Below, in pieces: positions 23,241 to 35,570 of a stretch of DNA of 64,000 bases. Location of the stretch: NCBI RefSeq assembly GCF_024339025.1, contig NZ_CP101415.1:620001-684000 (forward strand), in the 5' to 3' direction. Each line of letters opens with the position of its first letter. Position 1 is the stretch's first letter. The notes below the pieces were generated by a model. The model was not told where the DNA came from. It searched no databases and was given only the letters and a program-made list of their open reading frames with translations. The position numbers and the translations under genes are program-made. The DNA comes from Mycoplasma bradburyae. Its GTDB lineage: Bacteria; Bacillota_I; Bacilli_A; Mycoplasmatales; Mycoplasmoidaceae.

Positions 23241-24204
23241 TATCAAATGTTTTTAGATACTCATCTAAAACCTTTATTAATTTGTAAAAATCTTGTTTAT
23301 TATCAAGACTAAAACCACTAGCAAACTTATGGCCACCACCATTAAACATTGCAGCAAAATGGTTGATAGGAATGTTGTGTGATCTAATTGAACCCTTTCA
23401 TTTTTGGGATTGGTCATCAAAATAAATAGCTGTTCATATCTTAACGCCATCAATATTATTTAAGGCATGCACCATTGTCATTGGCGACTTAATTCCAAAA
23501 CGTTTGTGAGCACCTTTTTTAATCGCAATATATGCTAAACCATTACTTGTAATCTTAGCGCGATTAACTACATAAGAATAGTATTTATGTTCTAGGATTG
23601 GTTTTAAATATACTGCATCATGCACTTCATTGCGATTGAAGCCTGTGGCTAGTACTTCTGCTGTCATCATAAATGTACTAGGTGTGGTCGCTAAATATAA
23701 AAATCTTCCAGTATCAGTAATAATGCCTGCGTAAATATACTTAGCAATTATTGAAGTTAATCTAAAGCCCATTCACTTAATAAATCAACCAATCATCTCA
23801 GCAGTTGATGAAAAGGTTGGATCAACTCATTCAATTGAACCAATCGTTTCTGTTTTAGGGTGGTGATCAATTCTAATAATCTCTTTAACTAATTTATGTT
23901 GTCCAGTAAGAATTCTTTCAGCATTTGCTGTATCAAAAATAATCCCTAATGATTTTTCTAAAAAATCGATATCAACAGGTTGTTTTTCAAAAGGAAACAA
24001 ACTAGCTCCAAGTTCTGGATCTAGTTTATAAGTTCCCATTACATAAACCTGTTTTTCGGGATAAATATTATTAACTAATTCTTTGAACGCAAATGCTGAA
24101 CCTAATGCATCAAAATCTGGTCGTTCATGAACAAAAAAAGTTAAATAATCAAACTCTTTAACTTTTGCCCAGATCTGATCATGCACTTCTAGTTGTTGTC
24201 TCAT
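23224..24204 (-). CDS. nrnA: DHH/DHHA1 phosphoesterase (NrnA-like oligoribonuclease / pAp phosphatase)
   Basis: Degrades short oligoribonucleotides and 3',5'-pAp. The 326-residue sequence contains DHH motif I HERPDFDALGSA (residues ~29-40), motif II with FDTAN, DHH motif III IDHHPKTE, and a C-terminal DHHA1 domain with the RNA-binding FNGGGHKFASGF. Length fits NrnA. In-frame TGA codons at 23827 and 23434 encode Trp. The ATG lies inside the end of thiI (16-bp overlap), so the two are translated in a coupled way. Confidence 0.89.
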
Positions 24205-25355
24205 TGTTTATTTAAATCAAATTGGGTGATGTCGTTAGTTATTGAATTATCAATAACAACATCTAAAAAATCTAATGAAGCTTCGATTTTTTCAATAACA
24301 TCAATCTTCGGATTGGTTATTGGTTTTTTTGGCGCATAAATTGAACATGCATCATCAAACGGAAGAATTGATATGTTGTATGTATTAATCTTCTTGGCGT
24401 GTTCAATTATTTGGTTTTTATCATAACACAATAAAGGGCGTAAAACCAATAAATCTTTAGTAGCGTCAGAAATTGTTTTCATGCTGTTTATTGTTTGTGA
24501 AGCTACTTGGCCAAGAGATTCTCCTGTAGCAATACAATCATAACCATACCGCTTAATTAACTTGTTGGCAATCTTATAAAAACATCTTCGCATTAAAGTG
24601 ATACGGTAATTTTCGTATTTTGTATGCGAAAGTTCTTTTAGGACATTCGAAAAATTATGGATAAAGATTTTAGCTTCTTTAACTTGATTATAATTCGAAA
24701 CGGTTTGAGCTAATAATACTGTTTTATCCAAAGCTTTTTTAGAAGTATGCGGAGGAGTGATAAATGTTAAATAATCAACATGCATGCCCCTTTTGTATAA
24801 AAGATCACTAGCAACCGGAGAATCAATACCGCCAGATAATAAAACTAAAACTCGACCTGATGACTTAACAGGTAACCCGCCAACAGCTTTATAACGATTA
24901 AGATACAAAACAAAGTTATCTTTAATTACATCAATATAAATTAAATTTGTAGGGTTATTCAAGTTAATCTCAATCTTACGATTTCTTAAACAATGACCAG
25001 CCAGAGCCTTTTTAAGACTCAAACTATCTAGTTCATAAGATTTATCCTTACGCTTGATTTCAAAAGCTAATTGATCACCATCTTGAACCATACTTAAAAT
25101 TTTTGTTTTAAGTTCGTCAATTTCTCTTTCTAAATATTCAACCAAGCATACATAATTAATTCCAGGGATTTTTGTCAGAATATCAATTATTTCTTTTTGG
25201 TTATTCTGATCAAATCCACTTATTAACAAGTGGTCGTATTGAGATGTAATTTTTAATTCAAACTTACTGATTGCTTGAACGATGTTATCTTTTAATTGAT
25301 TAATGAAATCGATTCGGTTGTTATTTTTTAATCATAACTCACCAAACTTAATCAT
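24189..25355 (-). CDS. thiI: tRNA 4-thiouridine synthetase ThiI
   Basis: Adenylates U8 of tRNA and transfers sulfur to make s4U. Over 388 residues: an N-terminal ferredoxin-like domain starting IKFGELWLKNNNR, a THUMP domain (about 60-165), and a PP-loop ATPase with VLLSGGIDSPVASDLLYKRG (about 185-204), followed by CFYKIAN and GESLGQVASQT. There is no C-terminal rhodanese domain, as in most Firmicutes. The ATG at 25353-25355 was chosen because it restores the family N-terminus. TGA (24201, 25332) encodes Trp. Confidence 0.92.
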
Positions 25356-25388
25356 TATTTTGTAATTATTTTTGACCATATAGTACAA

Positions 25389-26240
25389 CTATATAATTTT
25401 ATGCGATTTTAAAAATTCGATATCAGTTGATGTCATTTTCGGGCTAATTCCCGTAAGAATATGATTTTCATATCACTGCTTAGCTTGTTTAATGTACGGT
25501 TCAATGCTAGCTCTATTGACATTCATATCAACAATCTCAATTAAGCGTTTATCAATATTAATTGCTTCTGGTGTTTTGTAATCTTCGGGTCGTAAAAAAA
25601 TAATTGCGAAACGACCGAAAGAAGCATTTCTTAGATATAGATATAATGATAATTGCAAAATATATTCTTTTTTAACTTTAATATTATTATTTTCATCATA
25701 TCACTCAAGATATTTTTGACGTTTTTCTTTAACTATTGGTAATCCAGTTTCATCAACCATCATTCTTAAAGCGCCATCAACTTTTTTATAACTAAGCTTA
25801 TCAATTGATGTTGTTTTAATTTCTAACATTGGATGGTTTTCATCATAAATAATCTTACCGTTTTCATTAACTGGCTCTCCATCAGGAATTCCACCAAAAA
25901 TATCATTATCTTTAAATAGATCAAATCCAACTTCTTTAGGTTCGTATGACTTGTAGTTAATATTAAATTTATCAACTACATAATCACGTATCTTAGGTTC
26001 AATAATCACACCTGCATTAGATAATATAGGATCCATGGTTTCGTAGTAAAGATTAACCATCTTTAATCACTCCATAAACGGCGTGCTAAACGCATTGACC
26101 CCTAATATTGTTGGAAATCGACTGCCTGTGATTTTTTTAAATCGACTACTATAAGTTTTTTTGAATTGCTCAGATAAGATAATTTGCCCATCATCAATCT
26201 TAAAATTATCTTCTGTTATTAGTTCTTTTTTAAAAGGCAT
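25389..26240 (-). CDS. Mycoplasma putative nuclease (MAGa7180/YqaJ-like family)
   Basis: A 283-residue protein of the conserved mycoplasma family found beside thiI, with length and position matching the M. genitalium gene after thiI. It shows a PD-(D/E)XK-like arrangement: GGIPDGEP then MLEIKTTS (Glu-x-Lys) near residues 100-155, as in YqaJ/exonuclease-type nucleases, with an N-terminal GSRFPTILGVN segment. The ATG at 26238-26240 is preferred over an earlier ATG at 26270, which would overlap the divergent gene and lie over a TATAAT-like sequence. Catalytic activity is inferred from motif order only. Confidence 0.7.
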
Positions 26241-26269
26241 ATCTTTATTTATTAAAATTATATAAAACA

Positions 26270-26791
26270 ATGTTTATTAAAAGATATGTAATTAATCCTC
26301 TTTTAGAAATAAAAAAAGTTGAAATTGATCAAATTAATCAACTTTATGATTTTTTAAATAGTCTAAAAGATTATCACCAACTAGGTCTGATTAAAGATGA
26401 AATGAGTCTGATTCAGCTAGAAAAATACATTTTATCAGCCAAGAAACAATGGACTGATAAGAACGCTTTCTTGTTTGTTATCTATCTAGATAATGTCATT
26501 TGTGGTTTGATAAAAATTAGTATCGATAAGACTAATGGACGAATCGAATACTTATTAAAAAATGAAGATGTAGAGATTATTGAAAGTGTTGTTAGCTTCT
26601 TAATAAAGGTATGTAAATCCACCAATCTTAAATGGCTGTATATTGTTGTTGATAAATCTAAAGCTAAATTAGCTAAGTTATTAAAAACAATCGGGATGTA
26701 TCAATTAAATGCAATTGAATTAAAAGAAATAAACATTTTAAAAGATGAATCAGATCTGTTAATTAATAATTATTGAGCTAAAAAAGTTTAA
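26270..26791 (+). CDS. GNAT-like N-acetyltransferase (divergent)
   Basis: A 173-residue protein transcribed away from the nuclease gene, with only 29 bp between the two ATGs. The layout is GNAT-like: an N-terminal helical pair, the strand segment FLFVIYLDNVICGLIKIS (about 82-99), then LKWLYIVVDKSKAKLAKLLKTIGMYQL, which resembles the acetyl-CoA-binding motif A/B region of RimJ/RimL-type enzymes but without a clear Q/RxxGxG/A. It may therefore be degenerate or non-catalytic. The TGA at 26774 encodes Trp and the reading ends at TAA 26789. Confidence 0.5.
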
Positions 26792-26819
26792 TTCTTTTAT
26801 AATATTAAAGGTTAACTAT

Positions 26820-26896
26820 GCGCCCATAGTTCAATCGGATAGAACATCTGACTTCGGATCAGACGGTTATGGGTTCAAGTCCTATTGGGCGCGCCA
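26820..26896 (+). tRNA. tRNA-Arg (anticodon UCG)
   Basis: A 77-nt cloverleaf: acceptor arms GCGCCCA/TGGGCGC, anticodon stem TCTGA/TCAGA with loop CTTCGGA giving anticodon TCG, T-arm GGTTCAAGTCC and encoded CCA (26894-26896). It reads CGN Arg codons. Confidence 0.97.
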
Positions 26897-26931
26897 TTAA
26901 CATAATACTAATAAACTAACTAACTAACTTG

Positions 26932-26961
26932 CCAGGTAATAATAACATTACCTGGTTTTTA
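26932..26961 (+). terminator. Terminator after tRNA-Arg
   Basis: A 9-bp stem CCAGGTAAT/ATTACCTGG with a 6-nt loop followed by TTTTTATTTT. Confidence 0.85.
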
Positions 26962-26982
26962 TTTTGTAGTAATCAAAACAAT

Positions 26983-27020
26983 AAAAAAGCACAGGTTTTA
27001 AATTTACCTGTGCATTTTTT
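26983..27020. terminator. Bidirectional terminator between tRNA-Arg and the EAGR-box gene
   Basis: Stem GCACAGGT/ACCTGTGC (26989-26996 with 27006-27013). Six A before it make a T run on the minus strand for the EAGR-box gene, and six T after it serve the plus strand. Confidence 0.82.
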
Positions 27021-27034
27021 ATTTTAAGAGCTGA

Positions 27035-30000
27035 TTATTTTTTAGATTTTTTATCTTTTTTCTTCTTATCTTTTTTCTTCTTATCACCAAAGTCGAAGTC
27101 ATCATAGTCATCTTCATCAGCATTTTCATCATCAAAAATCGCAGATGCCGCATCTTCATCGAATTGAGATAATCAGTCGTCAGCATCAACTGAATCAGTA
27201 TCTACACCTTTTAATGCAGGGATATCTTCTTCAACATTAACTTCTTCAGCTTCGCCTTGAACATATACGAATCAGTTACCATTTTCATCAAAGTCACCTT
27301 CGTATCATTCTCATTCACCATCTTCTAGATAGTAACCAAAGTTTTCGTTACCAATGTAATCATCAAAGTTGATTTCACCGTTTTCATCTGCGTAGATATA
27401 GTTTTCACCTTCTACTTCAACTTCTTCGATTTCTTCTTGTTCAGCAACTTCAGTTTCTTCATCGCTAGCTTCATCAGCTTCTGCTTCTTCTGAAACTTCT
27501 TCTTCAGCAGGTTCTTCTTCTACTACATCTTCAACAACTTCTTCTACTGATTCTTCAACAGTTTCTTCTTTAATGAAGTTATTGTCGTCATCGAAGTATC
27601 CATCTCATACTCATTCTTCGTTTTCATCGTAATGACCATATTCTTCATTACCAACGAATTGTTCTCAGTATTCTGCTTCTTCACTAGCTTCTTCTTCAAC
27701 TGGAGTTTCTTCTTGAGCAGCAGCTTCTTCAGCAGCTTCTTCTACAGCTTCTTCTAATTCTTCAGCTATAGTTTGTTCTTCAGATTCTTCGCTAACAGTT
27801 TCTTCTGAACTTTCTGTATTACTACTGAAATCGATAATTTCAGGTTCAGGTTGTTCTTCTTCGCTAATTTCTTCAACAGCAGAATCTTCTTCAACAACTT
27901 CTTCATCAGATGGAGTTTGTTCTTCTGCTACAGCTTCTTCTTTAACTGATTCTTCAGTTTCAGATTCTTCAGCTACAACTTCTTGATCAGTTGATTCTTC
28001 AGCAGGAGTTTCTTCTACTGATTCTTCCTCATTTCTAAAGAAGTTATTGTCTTCATCGAAGTATCCATCTCATACTCATTCTTCGTTTTCATCGTAATGA
28101 CCATATTCTTCATTACCAACGAATTGTTCTCAGTATTCTGCTTCTTCACTAGCTTCTTCTTCAACTGGAGTTTCTTCTTGAGCAGCAGCTTCTTCAGCAG
28201 CTTCTTCTACAGCTTCTTCTAATTCTTCAGCTATAGTTTGTTCTTCAGATTCTTCGCTAACAGTTTCTTCTGAACTTTCTGTATTACTACTGAAATCGAT
28301 AATTTCAGGTTCAGGTTGTTCTTCTTCGCTAATTTCTTCAACAGCAGAATCTTCTTCAACAACTTCTTCATCAGATGGAGTTTGTTCTTCTGCTACAGCT
28401 TCTTCTTTAACTGATTCTTCAGTTTCAGATTCTTCAGCTACAACTTCTTGATCAGTTGATTCTTCAGCAGGAGTTTCTTCTACTGATTCTTCCTCATTTC
28501 TAAAGAAGTTATTGTCTTCATCGAAGTATCCATCTCATACTCATTCTTCGTTTTCATCGTAATGACCATATTCTTCATTACCAACGAATTGTTCTCAGTA
28601 TTCTGCTTCTTCACTAGCTTCTTCAGCTGGAGTTTCTTCTTCAGTGGTAGTTTCTTGAACTGCAACTTCTTCTTTAACAGGATTTTCTTCAGATGTAGAT
28701 TCTTCTGTTACTTCTATTTCAGATTGTTCTGTTTCTTCTTTAATGAATTGTTGGTTTTCATCAAAGTATCCAGCTCATACTCATTCTTGTTCTTCGTTGT
28801 AGTGACCATAGTTTTCATCACCTACGAATTTTTCTCAGAACTCACCTTCTTCAACCTCAGTTTGTTCTTCTACAGTTTCTTCAGCTTGAGTTTCTTCTTG
28901 AGCGGAAGATTCTTCAGCTACAACTTCATCTTCAACAGTTTCTTCAGCTGGAGTTTCTTCAATCGCAGCTTCTTCAGAAATTACTTCTTCAGCTTGCGCT
29001 TCTTCTTTAATGAATTGTTGGTTTTCATCAAAGTATCCAGCTCATACTCATTCTTGTTCTTCGTTGTAGTGACCATAGTTTTCATCGCCTACGAATTTTT
29101 CTCAGAATTGAGCAGATTCTTCTTGCGCATCAGTTTCTTCAGATGGAATTTCTTCAGCTACAGATTCTTCAACTTCAGCCTGTTCTACTGGTAAAACATA
29201 TTCATCAGTTGTTGAAACTTCTGGTTGCGTTTGATCAGTAACTTCTTCTACAACTTCTTCTACAACTTCTTCTACTGCAGGTTCTTCAGGTTGAATTTCT
29301 TCAACTACAGTTTCAGGTTGAGTTTGAACTTCTTTTTGAATTGGTTGTTCAACTACAACTTCTTCAGCCACAGTTTCAGCTACAGCTTGTTCTTGAACAG
29401 ATTCTTCAACTACTGGTTGTTCTTGAACGATTACTTCTTCAGTAATTTGTTCAACTGTTTTTTCTTCGATTACAGGTTGAGCTATGTAATCATCAACAGG
29501 TTGAGTAACTACTGGAGTAATAGTTACAGCTTCTTGAATTGGTTCTGGTTGAATTTTTGGAGTAAATGAACTAATACCAACTGATAATAATTGATCTGCA
29601 ACAATTGGAGATACTTTAACTTCTTCAGCTTCAAGACTTTCTTGAGTAGCTATTGTTGGTTGTTGAACATTTGATTCCTGAGTAGTTTGTCATTCGTATG
29701 ATTGAACTACTGGTTGAGCGTTTGTAAATGTTGGTTGTTGAATTTCGCTAACTTGAACATTAATTACTTCAGAAGCTAATTCTTCATTAAAGATAGTAGG
29801 TTGAATAGCAGGTTGAACAACTTCAACTTTTGTTGGTTGTAATTTATATTGAACTTCTGGTAATTCAACTTTAGAAACATCAATATTTAGAACTTCTTGA
29901 GTACTTGATTCATCTGCTAATCTGAATTGAACATTAGTTAAATCTAATTCTTTCTTAGCAAAGATATCTTGTTTAACTTCTTGTTCTTGTGGTTGAACTA

Positions 30001-33000
30001 AAACACTTTGTGAATCAAATTGAGAAGTTGGTAATTCTACTTTATTAAGATCAACTACGATCGGAGTAACTTCTTGGATTACTTGATCTTCTACTACTTG
30101 TTGATCTTCTTGAACTGGTTGAACTTCTTTTTTAGCTGCTGAGATATCTGATAAAGTACCTACAAATTGATGAATTGATTTGTAGTTATCTTTATTTGGT
30201 TTAATGAACTTAGTAGAATCTTTAAGTTCATTAGCTTTTTTAATTTTTTCAGCTAATTCTTTTTCTCTAGCAGCTAGTTCTCTAGCAGCTAGTTCTCTAG
30301 CTTCTTGTTGTCTTAATGATTCTTCTTTAACTCTTAATGCTTGTTCTTTAACTTTAAGAACTCTTTCATTTAGAGCTTGTTCTCTTAATCTTAAAGCTTC
30401 TTCTCTAGCTTCTTGATCTTTGATCGCTTGTTCTTTTAATGCTTGTTGCTTAGCTTCAAGTTCTTTAAACGCTTTTTGTTTTGCTTCGTATTCTTGATCT
30501 AGTTGTTCTTTTAATTGAGCTTGTTTAGCTAATAATTCTTTAAGCGCTTCTTCTTCTCTAGCAGCGTACTCTTTAGCTGTTTGCTCTTTTAATAATTGTT
30601 GTCTAGCTTCTAGATCTTTTAATAAAGCTTCTTCTCTAGCAGCATATTCTTTTTCAGTTTGTTCTTTTAGTAACTGTTGTCTGGCTTCTAGTTCTCTAAG
30701 TGCTTGTTCTTTAGCTTCATATTCTTGAGCTAATTGTTCTTTTAATTGTTGTTGCTTAGCTTCAAGGTTTTTTAATAAAGCTTCTTCTCTAGCAGCATAT
30801 TCTTTTTGCGCTTCTTCTCTTAATAATTGTTGTTTTTCTTCTTGTTCTTTTTCAAACGCTAATTTAGCAACTTCTTCTAAGATCTTATTTACTTTAGGTG
30901 CAGAATCTGAAATGAATTCACCTTCATCAGTGAAGTAACCATTTCAAATTCAAACATTGTTATCGTTATAGAATCCGTATCTTGAATCCCCTATAAACTT
31001 ATTGAAGAATGGTTCATCTTTCTTAGTTTCTTCTATTTTTCTAGGTTTAGGAGTATAAGTTAAGAATTCTTCTTTATTAGCAGGTTTGAAGTATTCATCA
31101 AGATCACCGTGTTCTTCTAGGATTGAAGTTTTTGAAACTGAATTAATTTCTGTTTGTTCAACTTGTTGATTTCTTCTAGTTGAAACGAATTCGTATTCAT
31201 CATCAAAGTAACCATCAAATACTCAATCACCTTTAGTGTTGTAGTGACCGTAGTTGTCATCACCAACAAATTCTAATCAGAATGGAGCTTTTAGTGAAGA
31301 ACTTTCTTCTAATACTGAAGCATCAATGATTCTGTCATTATGAATTTTTGAACGATCTCAAGTTAAGATACCTAAATCTTCATCTTTTGGTTTGTTATAA
31401 ATTGAAGATCTAATTAATTCATTCTTAGTTGGTTTAGTTTCAAGTTCATCTTCAAGAATAACTAAATCTTCATTATCAAAACTTTCTTCTTGATCTTGAT
31501 CTAATAAGATTTCTAGATCGTCTTCTGGTTGTTCTTGTTCGTCAACATAAACAACATTAGTTTTAGAAGTTTTGAATTTTCTAGATTCAATTTCGTATTC
31601 TAAATTATTTTGGTTGTTTTTCTTTCAAGACTCAAATAAACTCGAGAAGTTAGATTCAGATTGTGTAGCATCAGATAAGATATCTAATTCAACCTTGTCA
31701 GGTTTGAAGTTACCTGCATCATCAAAGCTACCAGTTCAGATTCAAACACCATCGTTATCATAGTATCCGTACTCTTCATTACCGATGTGCTTTTTGTATC
31801 TTGGATCATCTAATAAGATCTTGTGAAGATCTGATTCTGGAGTAATTTCAGTTGTTTTAAGAACTTTAGGAGCGCTAGGTTTTTTAGCAGGTTCTTTTTT
31901 CTTAGGGAAGCTTTGTTTTTGTTTTTGACTTAAAACTTCTTCTTCAGTTTTAAATTCGTGTGTTGGATCTGGAATTCAGTTTAATTCTTGATCAAATACA
32001 CCGTGTCAGATTCAAACTTTTGAAGAACCTTCAAAGTGACCATAAACTGGGTCACCAATTAATTCTTTTCAGAATTTCTTACGTTCAGATGACTTGATCG
32101 CAGATAAAATTACGTGTTTAGTTCCATAGAACGGAACTTCATCATCATGAGTGAAAGGAATTCATTTTTGTAATTTAGAGAATTTTCCTTTTCAGTTTCA
32201 AGTTTTGTTGTTGTAGAAACCATAATCTGAATTTCCAACATAACCTTCTCAGAATCTGCGTGATGGATCACTCTTTTGTTGATCACCAAACATTTCATCG
32301 ATTACATTAGTCGGAACGATACTATTCTTAATTCCGTCAGATTGTTCTTTATCTAATTCTTTTCCTAAATCTAATAATTCATTAGGAGTGTAGATTTCTT
32401 CACTTTCAGGCGTTTGATCATCATCTGAAAGATCTAAGTCTAATAGACCGTTGTCTTGAACTAATTCTTCGTGTTTAACATATTCACTTTGAACTGGTTC
32501 ATTGATAGCTGTTGCTTCGTATTTGATTTGTGGTTGGATTGAATCAATAATTTCATCTTCTAATAAACTTAGATCTAATTCATCTTCAACACTTGCAGAA
32601 TCAAACTCTTCAAAAGCTGCTAGCTCTTCATCTAGTTTTTCAGTATCAATTAAATCATCTGGTTCAACAGCTCAAATGTTGGTTACAACTGGATCATCTA
32701 CTTCGATTTCAGATAAATCTACAACGATATCAGATTGTGGTTGTTCAACTGGTTGTTCAACTTTAATTGGAGCTGGTTGACTAACTTCGGGTAAAATTTC
32801 ACCAATTACTTCAACAGTTTTTTCAACTGGTTCTTCTTGTTCGATTGTATCAGTTACAACAGCTTCAAAATTATGTTGTGTTGTTGGCGCAAAATCTTCT
32901 GTTGAAATCTTAGACTGTTCAATTAGAGCAGTTACTTTTTCTTCAGTTAATTCGATTACTTTAGTTTGTAATCTTTCTATCATTTCGTTTTGTTTAGCAA

Positions 33001-34063
33001 CAATACGAAGTTGTTCTTTCATTCTCTTATTGAAAGAACTAATGATATGACTTAATTCTGGTTGCTTTTTATTAGCAACTACTAATTCGTTTTGATTATT
33101 GCTTGAGTGTGCTGGTAGTTGGTTAGTTAAAGGATTGTAATCATTATTAACAACAGCTAATTCAGCAGTACTAGCAAACGGATCAAAATCCATTAATTGT
33201 TGTGTGTAACTACCTTGTTCTTGTTTGTTTGAATTTTTAGATGGGTTAGTTGAAAAAGGGTTTTGTTGATTGTTGAATTGGTTATAAGGGTTTTGGTTGT
33301 ATGGCGAAAAACCAGGATGTGGTTGGTAATAATATGGCGGAACCGGATAAGGATTAAAATAAGGGTTAAATTGTGAACGAGAAAACGGATTGATTGGGCG
33401 AATGTATCCTCTTGGAATGTACATTCTTGAAGGAATCGGTTGATTTAAACGATCAAATTGATTTTGACGATCAAAAGCGTTTGGTCGTTCAAAACCATTA
33501 AAGTTATTATTTTGTCTATCTATTTGTTTATTCTGATTACTGTATGATGGGCCTGCATTCAGGTCATTAAAACTAGGTAGATCATCATAACTATTAGATG
33601 ATGGTATAACATCATTAAAACTTGGGTGGTATTGATTTCTTACAACAAACTCACCTTCTTGTTCTTTTTTACTGTCATACTTCATTTCATTTGAAAACAC
33701 AACCTTGTTTTGGTCTATATTTTCCATCTTTTTGAAATGATCACTGTAGTTTTCGTTTTTTAATTCTTTAGTGTAATCTAAAGCAGAATCAGCATAAAAC
33801 GCTTCAGCCTTGATCTCTTCTTTAATTTCTTTATTGTCTTTGATCGTATCAGTTGAAGCTTTTTTAGCTAATAATTCGAAGTCTTCTTTTTTAGACTCTA
33901 AGTATTTTTTATAATAATCAGAATAACTTAAAGATTCTAAACCCTTTTTAGAAACTTTCTTTTTATTACTTCCACCATCTAAAGATATAGAAGCAGGTTC
34001 ATTATTCTGAATATCACTTTTAGCATTAACAGATGTTTGATCTGCTTTTTTCTTTTCTGCCAT
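27035..34063 (-). CDS. Giant EAGR-box cytadherence/terminal organelle protein (P200/HMW1-like)
   Basis: Cytoskeletal protein expected in the attachment organelle. The single frame of 2342 codons reads only with TGA as Trp. Order: charged N-terminus; N/Q/P/Y-rich segment with FNPYFNPYPVPPYYYQPHP (~200-300); five divergent EAGR boxes (about residues 600-635, 661-698, 756-785, 924-960, 1016-1050); a long E/K/Q/A-rich coiled coil (~1055-1275); a Glu/Thr/Val/Gln-rich acidic region (to ~1640); six more EAGR boxes (~1650, 1738, 1816, 1971, 2126, 2231) separated by Glu-rich spacers; and a Lys tail. A typical box reads FVGNEEYGHYDENEEWVWDG. Such boxes are known from HMW1, P200, P65 and TopJ of M. pneumoniae and relatives. 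The acidic-plus-EAGR layout favours P200, but the size is far greater, so no symbol is given. It follows a DEAD-box helicase gene. Confidence 0.85.
27575..28624 (-). repeat. 465-bp tandem repeat inside the EAGR-box gene
   Basis: Copy 1 (27575-28039) and copy 2 (28040-28504) appear identical except near the left edge (GTCGTC versus GTCTTC); a third partial copy covers about 28505-28624. The period is exactly 155 codons, so copy number changes keep the frame. Each unit holds one EAGR box and a Glu-rich spacer. Confidence 0.9.
28733..28840 (-). repeat. 108-bp direct repeat, copy A (copy B at 29000-29107)
   Basis: The same 108 bp recurs 267 bp (89 codons) further on with one visible difference (28820). 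It encodes a second EAGR subtype, ending WVWAGYFDENQQFI. Confidence 0.85.
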
Positions 34064-34194
34064 ATTTATATTATGTGTTATTAATTAATAAATATTGTAT
34101 TCAGACCAAATTCGCTGAACACATAATTTATATATATTCTAAGATAAAAAAAATTTATTTTTGCTTATTTCTTATTGTATTTTTCGCTAATAAG

Positions 34195-35559
34195 TTAATT
34201 TTTTTTAGTATTTTTTCTTTTATAACCTGCAATTAGTCGTTCTTTAACCTTCTTTTCAATCGCTTCACGTTTAGCTTTCGCTTTCACTTTGTTGATTTGT
34301 TGCTTAACTTTTTTCTTATAACCAGGTTGTACTTTTTTAGGCGCTTTATTTAAGATCTTCTTGATTTCTTGAGCAGTTTTATCGTCTAATGTTTTCTTAT
34401 TAGCAGTTTTTATCAATTCGTATCTTGTTAAGCTTAAATCACGATTAATTTTTAAAGGAATAAAAATAATCTTCTTTTGCTCTAGACGTTTAATGATCGG
34501 TTCATCATTAGGATCGTGTAAAACATATGATTCACCTTGATAGATAGATCTTGAAGTTCTTCCTGATCTGTGAATGTATCAGATGTCATCTTTAGGTAAG
34601 TTTCATGAAATTACGTGTGAAACTCCCTGAAAGTCCATTCCGCGAGAAGACAGATCAGATACGATTCCATATTTTACAACTTGATTCTTAATTAAGTTGA
34701 ACTGTTGTTTTCTTTGTCTTGAATCAAGTTTTCCATGTAAAACTGCGTAAGGAATTTTTTGAACTTCAAACCAGTTTTTTATCTCGTCTATGTCACTGAT
34801 CTTATTAACGAATATTAAACATAGATAAGGATCAATATTCTTAATAATCGCATGTAAAGAATCTAATTTATCTAGACTCTTGTTTTTAATTAAATAGTGT
34901 TTAATGTTTTCATGAACTCAGATCGAACCCGAAACATTAATAGGCGTAGCATTCTTGATAAAACGTTTAATCTTATTGATTAAGTCTTCGTGTAAAGTGG
35001 CGCTAAACGCTGTAATCACTAACTTGTTATTAGCATTACTTAAATATTCCTGAGTGTTGATCAGATCATTAATAAACCCTTGATCAATCAACATATCAAT
35101 TTCATCATAGACAAGATATTTAGTTGATGTTAGATTTCAATTCACCTTATGGTTTAATGCTTCATTAAACCGTTTAGGTGTTGAGATTAAAATGTGTGGC
35201 GGGTTGTTTTTAATATTAATAATTTGCTTATCAAATTCAGCTCCCCCAACAAAAGAACGAACCTTGATTGTGTTGTTGTTTTTGATGAATTTATCTAATA
35301 CATTTTTAATTTGGTTACCAAGTTCTCTTGTAGGAACAATGATAACTGCTTGAATTAGATTTAGTTCTGGATCTAAATTTTGTAAGATCGGTAATAAAAA
35401 TGCTAATGTTTTACCAGTTCCTGTTGGAGCAACACCAATAATATTTTTATTGTTAATTATTGGTGGTATTGCTTCTTTTTGAATTTTGGTAGGTTCATTA
35501 ATCTTTAGTTGTTCTAAGGTTTTTTGAATAAAATCTTTTCAATTATATATCTTGTTCAT
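34195..35559 (-). CDS. DEAD-box ATP-dependent RNA helicase (DEID variant)
   Basis: RNA-unwinding ATPase of the DEAD-box family, 454 residues. Motifs in order: Q motif (NEPTKIQKEAIPP), motif I APTGTGKT, Ia VPTRELGNQ, II YLVYDEIDML (DEID instead of DEAD), III SAT, IV LIFVNK, V SRGMDF, VI HRSGRTSR. A Lys-rich basic tail (about 380-454) is likely an RNA-binding extension. It is transcribed towards the EAGR-box gene 131 bp away, which has its own leader. Role in RNA decay or ribosome assembly is not decided by sequence. Confidence 0.9.
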
Positions 35560-35570
35560 AGCTTATATTT

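Noticed and set aside
26241-26270. Upstream ATG at 26270 for the nuclease gene
   Set aside because: Would overlap the divergent gene start and contains TATAAT; the MPFKKE start matches expected length.
27575-28624. CRISPR-like repeated DNA
   Set aside because: Repeats are 465 bp, contiguous, in frame and coding; no short repeats with unique spacers.
28562-29194. Plus-strand 210-residue ORF rich in Phe and Ser
   Set aside because: Antisense shadow of the Glu-rich EAGR-box gene (GAA/GAG read backwards gives TTC/CTC); no ribosome binding site.
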